From: Psococerastis gibbosa
Taxonomy: Eukaryota; Arthropoda; Insecta; Psocodea; Psocidae
DNA: 64,000 nucleotides
Direction of reading: 5' to 3'
NCBI GenBank assembly: GCA_963971405.1
Contig: OZ020490.1
Span: 9,782,874-9,846,873 of the forward strand
Below, in pieces: positions 25,266-34,574 of the stretch (its first letter is position 1; each line of letters starts with the position of its first letter). The notes beneath the pieces were generated by a model, which ran no database searches, was not told the DNA's origin, and was given only the letters and a program-made list of their open reading frames with translations. The position numbers and the translations under genes are program-made.

Positions 25266-26200
25266 GCTTCAATGCCAGTTTTTGCTTTCCAATTTATACG
25301 TAATATATGGAAAGCGGATTTATTAAGATAAAAAAAATTATATTTAGAAATATAGTCAGAAATAAATAAATATAAGTAATGCAGGATATAGTTTAAATAA
25401 AATATTAATTTTGTGACCGTCCAAATTTTCGATTCCGAGATTTCAACGGAATTACACGTTTTGAGGTCCCAGGAACCAAAAAAAGTGGTTTTTACGAAAT
25501 GTCTGTCTGTCTGTTCGTCGATTTCCGGGCAAACCACTTGGTCGATTATGATGAAATTCAGCATGTAGGTTCACAAAAATCATACCTCGGGACCATTTTT
25601 TTTTTAACTTGGGCCAATTCAATTTGGGGGGTTTTTATTCTCAAATACTCCAAAAAAACGTCTAAAAAAATTATTTCTCAAAAACGGCTCCAACGATTTC
25701 TCTTAAATTCACATATATTCTAGTCGTTATTAATTTTGATAAAATGCAGGGGGTCGCTTGCCCCTTGATAGTTTGCTTCTGGGGGTAAAAAAATAAAAAT
25801 GACTAAAAAATAATTTTTCAGTGAAACCTTTCCATCGATGATTTCCAGCTTCAGGCATGTTTTAGGTGTTAAATTGAGTAACGAAACCGGACAGATTGCT
25901 TTCCCAAAAAACTATTTGGTTTTGTGCAAAAAAATGTTTTTGAAAAAATGATTCAAAATTCACGCTTAAATGCATTGCGTGCCCTGCCAGTATTGCTGTG
26001 TGGTAATGTGTTAGTCTGACCCATCTAGAATTTACCTCACCTCTAGTGACATCAGGTGGACAACACCACACCCCCCCCCCCCCGAGATATCGGAAACTTA
26101 ACCATAGGAAAATTATTTACCACGAAATTAGTCATTTTCTCTATCTGCTAATTTTGATAAATTGGAAAGCATGTTCGAGTAAACTCGGACCGGTTCTTTT
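25266..26200 (-). repeat. Repeat D copy 1
   Basis: An element of roughly 900 bp with gctttccaatttat inverted near both ends, a (GTCT)n stretch and outer end ggaccggttcttttag. It is in the opposite orientation to copies 2-4. About 100 bp of unrelated sequence interrupts it at 25310-25410. Confidence 0.8.
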
Positions 26201-26224
26201 AGTATAGGTACTCTCACAGCTCAC

Positions 26225-26394
26225 GGTATATAGCCTACGTGTTCCCATACTTTTTCTATACTAACATCCCTTTCTATTATTATTACTATTACGCGCTTCA
26301 CCTTTGCTACACCTTCATCCGCCTCCTTCGTAATCCGTCTCCGGGTGCACCTGGACTTCTACTGGACTTCGCCAGACGTCAAATTCAAGTACAC
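26225..26394 (+). promoter_or_regulatory. Putative promoter and 5' untranslated exon of the Cys-rich gene
   Basis: A TATATA-like run at about 26225 precedes a pyrimidine-rich tract and a consensus gtaagt donor at 26395. The open frame within this exon does not continue into the Cys-rich frame. The region begins about 25 bp after the end of a repeat D copy. The transcription start is inferred, not shown. Confidence 0.35.
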
Positions 26395-26470
26395 GTAAGT
26401 AACCCCTTTTCCATTCCAATTATACAGTTCCGTACGCTCTAATCTTTTAACAACAAAACTTATGTTTCAG

Positions 26471-26890
26471 CTAGAGCATGGAAAAGCGTTAACACCCTAA
26501 CCAAAATGCCGCTCAACTGCGAAAGAAAATCCTGCTGTACATTATACCCATACTGCACCTGCCTTCCAAGCAAGTGCTGCCGATGCTGTCCACACTATCC
26601 TAACTGCTACTGCTACTCGTCCAAGTGTTGCTCCCTCTACCCCAAGTGCTACTGCTACCGGAAGTGTTGCTCACTGTATCCGCTCTGTCACTGTCACCGA
26701 GGCACCAATAAGTGCTGCTCACTGTTCCCCAAGTGTTACTGCTCCTCCAAGTGTTGCAGTCGCTACCCGTTCTGTAGCTGTTACTTGCACAATAAGTACT
26801 GCGCCAACAAGTGCTGCACCTTGTATCCCTACTGCAGTTGCTTCTCGAAGTGTTATCACCGAAGATATTGCTACTGTTCGAAATATTGCA
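26471..26890 (+). CDS. Main exon of the Cys-rich repeat gene
   Basis: Acceptor tttcag precedes base 26471 and donor gtaagt begins at 26891. A five-codon upstream frame (ATG 26478, MEKR then stop) precedes the main ATG at 26506, which has A at -3. Each unit of roughly 11-20 residues reads KCCSLYPKCYC or a variant (SCCTLYPYCTC, KCCSRYPFCSC). One unit is expanded to KCCRCCPHYPNCYC. Substitutions vary between units while Cys, Tyr and Pro are kept, which suggests selection on the protein rather than a recent DNA-level repeat. Confidence 0.65.
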
Positions 26891-29800
26891 GTAAGTATTC
26901 TGCATGGCTATCATTAAAACCTTTGTGTGAATGATATTCGGGTCAGATAATACTTGATTAGGTTTCTTCATACCCACGCTGAATCTGTCTCCCCCTTTCA
27001 AAACTGTTACGGCTACGGCTTCTCCTTTGGAAGTGTTGCTCCTTCTACCCCGAGTTCCTAATGCTACAGGGGGCGTTGCTCCCTGTGGCGGTATCCGCCC
27101 TCTGTCTCTGCTACACTTCCTTCAAGTGATGAAGTCACAACCCTTTTTGCTGTAATTTGAACAATATGTGCTGTGCAAACAAGTGTTGCTCCATGTATCC
27201 CTAATGCAGTTGCTTTTCAAATTGTTCACATCGAAGATATTGCTACTGCAGCCTGATCGAGGCTATTATAATACCGGGGTTAAATAAATACCCTAGGATT
27301 ATAACTGTAAACAAACAAATTATGAATAGCACTTTCCATTATAAAATTATCTTGTTTACATTTTTAATACCATGGGATTAAATAAATACCGGTATTATAA
27401 TCGCCTCGATCAGGCTGCTGATTTGAACCGAAAGTCTGGAAGACCCTTTACTGAGACTATAATCATATGAGACTCGAGCCCGGAGAAACATTCGTCTGAT
27501 AGTTAGAGCCACATTGATGATCTTGACAGTCATACTTTTGCTCTCATTCATGGCAGATGTAAACTGAAAAGTTTTCAATGTCTAGGCGAACTACCTACAG
27601 TAACTGCCTTTTTGAATGCCTAGAATTATTGTAAATCCACATCCCATCTAATTTATAGTATCTTCTGGCTTACTGAGCTCTAACTACAATTATTTTCTTT
27701 CTAGCTTACTGTAATTGTTGCAATGGACTCTGTATATAAGGGTAAGTACCTACATCTTTACGTTAGTCCCTTTATTAAAAGAACCGGTCCGAGTTTACTC
27801 GAACATGCTTTCCAATTTATCAAGTAGTAGCTAGAGAAAATGAGTAATTTCATGGTAAATAATTTTCCTATAGTTAAATTGTTGTCCACCTGACTTCACT
27901 GGAGGTGTGGTAAATTCTAGATAGGGCAGACCAACAAATTACAACACAGCAATAATGGCAGGGCACGCAACGCATTGACCGTGAATTTTCTATCATTTTT
28001 TCAAATACCTTTTTTTTTGCACAAAACCAAATAGTTTTTTGGGAAAGCAATCTGCCCGGTTTCGTTACTCAATTTAACACCTAAAACATGCCTGAAGCTA
28101 GAAATCATCGATGGAAAGGTTTCACTGAAAAATTATTTTTTAGTCATTTTTCATTAAAATTTAGCTATTTTTATTTTTTTACCCCCAGAAGCAAACTATC
28201 AAGGGGCAAGCGCCTCATTTTGTCACCATTAATAACGACTAGAATATATGTGAATTTAAAAGAAATTGTTGGAGCTGTTTTGGATAAATAATTTTTTTAG
28301 ACGTTTTTTTGGAGTTTTTTGAGAATAAAACCCCCCAAATTGAGTTAGCCCAAAATAAATTTTGTGAACATACATGCCGAATTTCATCAAAATCGACTGA
28401 GTAGTTTGCCCGGAAATCGACGAACAGACAGACAGACAGACAGACAGAGCGACAGACAGAGCGACTGAGCGACAGACAGACAGACATTTCGTAAAAACCA
28501 CTATTTTGGGTTCCTGGTACCTCAAAACGTGTAAATCCGTTGAAATCTCGGAATCGAAAATTTTGGCCATCACAAAGCTTTCCTTATACTACGTATAAAT
28601 TGGAAAGCAATAATTAGTAAAGTATGTACTATGTACAGGACTACAGACACAGTGCATATACTCATAGGTACTGATATCTTATTGACTCGCACTGATTCGC
28701 TACCTAGGTAGGCTATATACCTACTGAGTTTGTCTTTCTAATAAGGCGGCAATTCCACCGGAGAATTTACTTAATTTGTGATTTTTTTGTTTGTTTTGTT
28801 TTAAGGAGACTATTATGTAGATACTTAACTTATCTATTATAAATTAAGTTATAATATGGTAGGAGACATCATTAATAAGTCTCTGCCATATTATAACTTA
28901 ATTTATAATAGATAAGTTAAGTATCTACATAATAGTCTCCTTAAAACAAAACAAACAAAAATCTCAAATCACAAATTCACCGGTGGAATTCCCGCCTAAG
29001 ACGGTCTGCAGATCTCTACACCAATTTCGTTCTCCTCAATGATGAATGAGTAGACATTTAAAAAATAATAATAAACAAAAATAAACTAAAATAAAAAGAA
29101 CCGGTCCGAGTTCACTCGAACATGCTTTCCAATTTATCAAAATTATTAGATAGAGAAAATTAGTAATTTTATGGCAAATATTTTTCCTATGGTTAAATTT
29201 CCGATATCTCGGGGGGGGGGGGGGCGGTTGTCCACCTGACGTCACTGGAAGTGAGGTAAATTCTCGAAAGGTCAAACAAACACATTAATTACCACACAGC
29301 AATAATGGCAGGGCATGCAATGCATTTGAGCGCGAATTTTCTATCATTTTTTTCAAAAAATAATTTTTTGGGCAAAACCAAATATTTTTTTGGGAAAGCA
29401 ACCTATCCGGTTTCGTTACTCAATTTAACACCTAAAACATGCTTGAAGGTAGAAATCATCGATAGAAAGGTTTCGCATTTTTTAGTCATTTTTTCATTAA
29501 AATTTAGTTATTTTTATTTTTTTACCCCCAGAAGCAAACTATCAAGGGGCAAGCGACCCCCCGCATTTTGTCAACATTAATAACAACTACAATCTACGAG
29601 AATTTAAAAGAAATCGTTGGAGCCGTTTTGGAGAAATAATTTTTTTAGACGTTTTTTTGGAGTTTTTTGAAAATAAACCCCCCCCCCCCAAATTGAGTTA
29701 GCCCAAAAAAAGCAATAGTCCCGAGGTATGATTTTTGTGAACCTACATGCCAAATTTCACTCAAATCCACTGTGTAGTTTGCCCGGAAATCGACGAACAG

Positions 29801-30594
29801 ACAGACCGACAGACCGACAGACCGACCGACAGGCAGACATTTTGTAAAAACCACTTTTTTGGGTTCCTGGGACCTCAAAACGTGTAAATCCGTTGAAATC
29901 TCGGAATCGAAAATTTCGACCATCACAAAGCTTTCCTTATACTACGTATAAATTGGAAAGCAATGAAATATATTAAAAATATAAATAAAGAAATAAAAAA
30001 ATATAGGTTCCACCACCGGTGATCAATGCTGGATGGATGCAAGTCTGTGCTGTACGTAATATACGCATAAGCGCCAACATGTTATTAGATCCATAGTTAT
30101 AGGCCTACTATTAATTTTAGTATAGTAGGCTACAATAAAAGCTAGCTTACCTTCTCAGGCAGTTAGGCCTAGTTTACCCAACACATTTTTAATTTTTTTG
30201 CATAATTTGAATGATTGCTCAGTCGAGCGATTCTCTTGCAAAGTCAAGTTCTCACGATAGGATCGTGGGTTCGATTCTCGCCAAGTCCAGTCTTTTCTAA
30301 ATCCTCCTTCCGTTCAAGTTCTCACCACCATATGTGTTATAAATAGGCTATAGGCCTACATAAATATATTGCATATATTGCATTGTCTTTCAGAGGACGC
30401 AGCTCAAGGCGACGAATTTCACAAGGAAGTTTCATCCACTTCTAACAACAACACCACAAATTGCACAGTTATAGTTAAATATGCGGCATCTACCGTTAAG
30501 TATTCTGTACAAATCAATATTCAAGTACGACAACGTAGGTTAAGTGGCAGTTAAAGTAGGCTATAGGCTGCACTATATACAGAATTTTAATAAA
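26471..30594 (+). CDS. Cysteine-rich repeat protein gene, unrecognised family, possible alternative 3' exons
   Basis: The proposed gene has a non-coding first exon ending at 26394 (gtaagt donor), main exon 26471-26890, exon 3 27705-27741 and exon 4 30394-30594. The main exon encodes 128 residues from ATG 26506, with about 36 cysteines. They form seven or so units of the pattern KCC-x-(L)YP-x-C-x-C, with no signal peptide or membrane segment. It ends one base into a codon at a gtaagt donor. Spliced to exon 3 the protein gains a short Cys-rich tail ending NGLCI and a TAA. Spliced directly to exon 4 it gains a 53-residue tail without Cys clusters, with NNTT and NCT glycosylation-type sites, then TAA, with AATAAA at 30589. 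Metal binding or a structural cross-linked protein are guesses. Chance repeat expansion remains possible; transcript data would settle it. Confidence 0.6.
27001..27248 (+). pseudogene. Decayed duplicate of the Cys-rich main exon
   Basis: This stretch matches the main exon at DNA level for about 250 bp, for example aagtgttgctccttctaccc against its counterpart near 26632. Internal stops (cctaatgc twice) and frame shifts are present. It ends abruptly where a MITE-F copy starts. It is a partial tandem duplication of the coding exon, now non-functional. Confidence 0.7.
27249..27421. mobile_element. MITE-F copy
   Basis: Inverted ends gcagcctgatcgagg and their complement cctcgatcaggctgc, with attataataccgg just inside. 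A second copy is at 39029-39214 and a fragment near 320-400. It truncates the decayed Cys-rich exon. Confidence 0.8.
27705..27741 (+). CDS. Short alternative exon 3 of the Cys-rich gene
   Basis: It lies between a tttctag acceptor and a gtaagt donor. Joined to the main exon it reads in frame as TYCNCCNGLCI then TAA, continuing the Cys/Tyr-rich composition across the splice, which is unlikely by chance. It is too short for an ORF search. Confidence 0.5.
27779..28615 (+). repeat. Repeat D copy 2
   Basis: Starts aagaaccggtccgagtttac and ends tacgtataaattggaaagc, with a GACA tract at 28427-28485. It lies in the last intron of the Cys-rich gene. Confidence 0.85.
28745..28996. mobile_element. Snapback MITE with TAA duplication
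   Basis: A 252-bp near-perfect hairpin, arms of about 115 bp. The outer bases are GGCGGCAATTCCACCGG and the complement. TAA flanks both ends (28742-28744 and 28997-28999), as for PIF/Harbinger. Confidence 0.9.
29096..29966 (+). repeat. Repeat D copy 3
   Basis: Same orientation and same limits as copy 2, with G14 and C10 runs and a (GACA/GACC)n tract at 29800-29840. Confidence 0.85.
30195..30310 (+). mobile_element. SINE-B copy
   Basis: tRNA-like head with B-box gtgggttcgattctcgccaa and the following ctaaatcctcc block. Located just before exon 4 of the Cys-rich gene. Confidence 0.7.
30394..30594 (+). CDS. Alternative terminal exon 4 of the Cys-rich gene
   Basis: A pyrimidine-rich tctttcag acceptor is followed by a frame that is phase-compatible with the main exon if exon 3 is skipped. 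It encodes KDAAQGDEFHKEV onward for 53 residues to TAA 30552-30554. An AATAAA lies 34 bp downstream at 30589-30594. If exon 3 is included, this exon is simply 3' untranslated sequence. Confidence 0.45.
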
Positions 30595-30599
30595 TAAGC

Positions 30600-31480
30600 A
30601 TGGAGTATGAATATGATAGGACTTCCAGTTACAAGTTCGATAAAATCAAATGGTTTTCGCGGTTTTTTTTTTTAATTTTTATTGAATATAAACACTAAAA
30701 TCCGATTTATTCTATCCTATCTAGTTTAAACTTCCCCCACTTGTTTCTATTGTGTAAATTCCCCAAAGAACCCCCAATTCTATTTAGTGTCAAATCGTCT
30801 TGTCATTAGGGGGGGGGGGGGGCGGCTACGCCCATACACAGGGAACTTTTTTCTGCACTGTTTTTTTTTTTTTTTTTTTTGTAATGTGGGGAGACAAAAC
30901 GGGGCTGCTAATAATTTTGTTTATTGACCCCAATATCCCAGCATATTATACTGCACAATGCAATACCGTGCCCATCTTTTATTAATGGCGATACTATAGG
31001 TACCTCATTATTAGTAGGCTAGTGTTAAAAAGTAAATTCTAGTGTAGGTAATTAAATAACCTAAAGTAAGTTTATGTCTAACTGTAAGGCATAATTATAT
31101 GAGTTAATAGGTAATTGCATCTAAGTTTATAGACACACCGTGGCCATAGTACACCATTGCCTATGCCTCTAGGTTTTTAGTATAGTAGTGTATGTACACG
31201 CGTATGTATAATCTTGAATCAGGCCACAATTTGGGCCCATAGGTCCCCAGGTTTGTAGTACAATACGATAAATAGAAAGTATATTATAAAGAATAATTAG
31301 AGATTGTACGATATTGGGAAAATTTTAATGTGCTTTTTAAAATGATATTTAAGAAGATAGAATGAAGAATGCAATCTTTTTTGAATTAACGTTCATTTAA
31401 GAAGTCACCTACTATGAATATCCCGTAAATAATTTTAAAAAAAAGGTTCGAGAGGCAGACTCGCCAGGCCTCCACTCATG
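30600..31480. other. Nothing recognised
   Basis: A G12 run (30809-30820) and T18 run (30862-30880). It lies downstream of the Cys-rich gene. Confidence 0.5.
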
Positions 31481-31481
31481 G

Positions 31482-31771
31482 CAGTGGCGGACTTTGGGAG
31501 TTTTGGGAGGGGCGGATCTTATATTTTGAAGAGCAAACGCGGATGGCAATTTGAACCTTGGTTATTACAAGTTAGTCAACAAAAAACAAAAACAAAAAAA
31601 CATAAAAACGTGGCAATAGACACTTGTGATTGACATTTTTGGGCCAATTCCTTCTTTTTCTTTTTCTTCCTAAAACTAATGGGTGAAATTATTTGTTTCC
31701 TCTATGTGATAGAAAATGCTTCTTTGGGTGCTTTGGAAGGGGGTGACCGCCCCCTCTTTAATCCGCCACTG
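31482..31771. mobile_element. hAT-like MITE
   Basis: Ends CAGTGGCGGA and TCCGCCACTG are inverted, with G-rich subterminal sequence. No clear 8-bp duplication was found. Confidence 0.6.
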
Positions 31772-32005
31772 GAAAGAGGCCTGTTTAAGTAATCTAATTA
31801 ATTCACGTTGTCGTGATTAATTTAGCGAATTACGAAAACAGGCCTGAATTTTGATATAAAATGAGTTACATGAAGGGTTTTCCATATTTTTAATATGCTA
31901 CGCATATTAAATTTTTATGGCATGGAATAGAGGTTATTGATGTAGGTCAGCATAATTTATAGTGTTATAATGGAACTGCAAAGGCTTTCCCAGCCGGAGT
32001 CAAAC

Positions 32006-32097
32006 GAAGAACCAGTAGAATCCGGGCTGATGGGCCGTGGTCGCAGTTCACTTTCAATTCGACCACGGCCCATCAGCCCGGATTCTACTGGTTCTTC
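32006..32097. repeat. Perfect 38-bp stem, 16-bp loop hairpin
   Basis: Arms 32006-32043 and 32060-32097 are exact reverse complements (gaagaaccagtagaatccgg inwards to ccgtggtcg). Weaker inverted sequence (ttatagtgttat / ataacgctataa) lies outside. The ggccgtggtcg plus ctgaaag motif also occurs near 38690. Confidence 0.9.
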
Positions 32098-32286
32098 ATT
32101 ATAGCGTTATAGTCTTAATAAGGTACCGGCTTATACCTTATAAGTTATCACATGAAACATTGCACGCATGTAAATGCTGCTCTCTTTAGACTGAGATTTC
32201 GAAATATTTTCTGAATAACTGACACTCACCACGATAGGACGACATTTGGAACACTTTGTTTATTTGAAAACTTACATAAGGTGTGT

Positions 32287-32466
32287 CAGGACATGTAGAG
32301 TAGTGGTACAGACTCCAACTTTTACCCGAAAGGTTGTTGGTTCGAGTCCCACACTTTCTACATTTTCTGACCATGCTTCGGAGGGCATGTAAAGCAGGTG
32401 GTCCTAGTTGAGTCTTCCTAGTTGAGTGTATAACTCCGCTAGGTTGGCTTAGTAATAGAACAGAAA
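32287..32466 (+). mobile_element. SINE-A copy
   Basis: Head aggacatgtagagtagtgg, B-box ggttcgagtcc and the aggttggcttagtaatagaac end are all present. Confidence 0.88.
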
Positions 32467-32999
32467 CGTCAATATTTATGTATTTATTTATTTAAAGCTG
32501 AAGACCGAGTTTATTAGATTTTTTATAACAATTATTTTTAGTGTTCCAAGTGCCAACTCATTTTGACGAAAATATTTAATTCCTCGTTTCCCAGCGGCAG
32601 AGTTTGAGAAATTTACTAATTTTTTTAATTAAATTCAAAACCACGATGAAGTACTTTAAGAAAGAATTAAAATTGTGATTATTTTCCATACGGGCGAACT
32701 TTGGGCCTTTCTACCCACTATTGCAACTAACCCATACTACTATAAATAGGACTAGTACAATTTTATATAATTATATAATAGCCTATTACAATTTTAACTG
32801 AATTTTTTTAAAAATTAAAACGATAACACTCCATTTGCACACCATTTGTACATACCCATAAAATAACAAAAGCACCCTTAAATTTCTTTAAACTTTTTTG
32901 CATTTCTTATGAGACCTCACCGCCTCTACCCAAATAGCAGATGAAGATTAGGCCTGGGATGCGTGGATTCGAAAGGGTAATTATTTATTTTTTCTGGAC

Positions 33000-33175
33000 T
33001 TGGAGGGATTTGAAACTGAGGTGAAACTGATTCAATACTATATACACTAACGGAAATTAGAGGATATGGCAAAAACTGGGCTTGGCGGGATTCGAACCCA
33101 CGATCTACGCCTAACCGGGGCGTCGTCTTAACCGCTGGACCACAAGCCATTAATGTCAGTGTTATATATACCATG
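33000..33175 (-). mobile_element. SINE-B copy with intact tRNA-like head
   Basis: Minus-strand SINE beginning near the taacactgacattaa block, then the tRNA-like head (33077-33149) and an unrelated body with cctctaatttccgtt. Confidence 0.75.
33077..33149 (-). tRNA. tRNA-like cloverleaf inside SINE-B (probably not a functional tRNA)
   Basis: Seventy-three bases fold as acceptor (6 of 7 pairs), D arm (GTC/GAC), 5-bp anticodon stem ACGCC/GGCGT, 5-base variable loop and a T arm GTGGG-TTCGAAT-CCCGC. The anticodon position would read GGT, but position 33 is C instead of U. Repeated heads elsewhere show it is a SINE promoter. Confidence 0.5.
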
Positions 33176-33182
33176 TAATACT

Positions 33183-33222
<40 letters not shown>
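33183..33222. repeat. (AT)n microsatellite
   Basis: About 18 uninterrupted AT units next to the SINE-B end. Confidence 0.95.
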
Positions 33223-33223
<1 letters not shown>

Positions 33224-33384
33224 TATTAGTAGGCTACTCTTTTTGATTGGTGAATAGGCTGCGTTTTGAGAAAGTCAGTATTTTTTTTTTTATTAATTTT
33301 TCATCTCGCCATGTTCATATCTATGTGGGTGCAGAACGAGGAATTAATTCATTTCAAAAATTCATTTTCATCAAATTTCAATTA

Positions 33385-33978
33385 AAAGAACCGGTCCGAG
33401 TTTAATTTATAAATTAGTAGATAGGTGTAATGTGTAATTTCATAGTAAATAATTTCCTAATGTGAAATTCCGGTTCCCTCAGGTGGAGGAGGGGGGGGGG
33501 TCCACCTCAATATATTAAAAACCCCTTAAAACTCGATTTCATATTCCGGAACGAACAGACCAATACATTGTAACAACAGTAACAATGACAGGGCACGCAA
33601 TGTATTGGAGCGAATTTTCCATAATTTATTCAAAAAATGTTTTTTGCCAAATATTTTTTGGGGAAATCAACCTGTTTGGTTTTGTTACTCTATTGAACAC
33701 CTAGAACATACGGTCTGAAGGTAGAAATCATCGAGAGAAAGGTTCCGCAGAAAAATTATTTTTTTTAGTCATTTTTCATGATAATTAACTTGTTTTTATT
33801 TTTTTTACCCCCAGAAACAAACAATCAACAGACAGATAGACAGACATTTCGAAAAACCACTTTTTTTGGTTCCTGTTACCTCAAAACGTGTAAACCCGTT
33901 GAAATCTCGGAATCGAAAATTTTGTCCATCACAAAGCTTTCCTTATACTAGGCCTACGTATAAATTGGAAAGTAAAAG
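33385..33978 (+). repeat. Repeat D copy 4, internally deleted
   Basis: Shares both ends with copies 2 and 3 but lacks about 250 bp of the interior. Confidence 0.8.
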
Positions 33979-34409
33979 GTCGGTCCGCATTATTATCAGC
34001 TAAATATTTTGAAAACTCCGCGCTTACCGTACTTAACACTTTTTTCTTTAGCTTAATATAGCTTTGCTAGACTATTAAGATTATTAAGTAATTATTGTAA
34101 GCTAGAATAGGCTACATACCATTGTTACAGTACTTCAAAAGCAGGGGACAATTAACTTAGTCGATAAATAGACAGTAGCCTGCAGGCCTACCCCGATGTA
34201 GGCTACAATGTTAAAATAGAACCTGGAATTTATTGCTAAATTGCATAGCCTAATATACATGTACAAATAAAAGGTGTACTCACATTCGCACAAAAATTGT
34301 ATTATTCTGTATTCTGCACTGATTTTTTTCCCCAATGCTATTTTTAATATCTGTACTATTTCACTACTTGTGTATGTTTAGGTAAACTACACTGACTTGA
34401 GACACGCCA

Positions 34410-34569
34410 CAGCAGAAAAATCACGGTAAGTTGACTGAGGCATACTGTGAGTGTTACACGAACAGCTGTCATCTTACAAAATAATGTAAAAATCATTAAT
34501 TTTGTAAGATGACTGTTGATCGCGTAATAACACGTGCCCAGTAAGCCTGTCAACGTGATTTTTCTGCTG
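34410..34569. mobile_element. Hairpin MITE
   Basis: CAGCAGAAAAATCACG is inverted at the two ends. An inner inverted pair (gtcatcttacaaaat / attttgtaagatgac) lies near the middle. Confidence 0.7.
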
Positions 34570-34574
34570 CGACG

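Noticed and set aside
26600-27001. Minus-strand 133-codon Ser/Asn/Thr-rich frame opposite the Cys-rich exon
   Set aside because: It is the antisense shadow of the Cys codons (TGC/TGT read in reverse). It lacks splice context.
28427-28490. Possible CRISPR-like array of short repeats
   Set aside because: It is a GACA microsatellite inside repeat D of a eukaryotic genome, with no spacer structure.
28239-28573. Minus-strand frames rich in SVCLSV repeats
   Set aside because: Translation of the GACA tandem tract in repeat D; not a protein.
33077-33149. Functional threonine tRNA gene
   Set aside because: C at position 33, an imperfect acceptor and dispersed partial copies of the same head point to a SINE.
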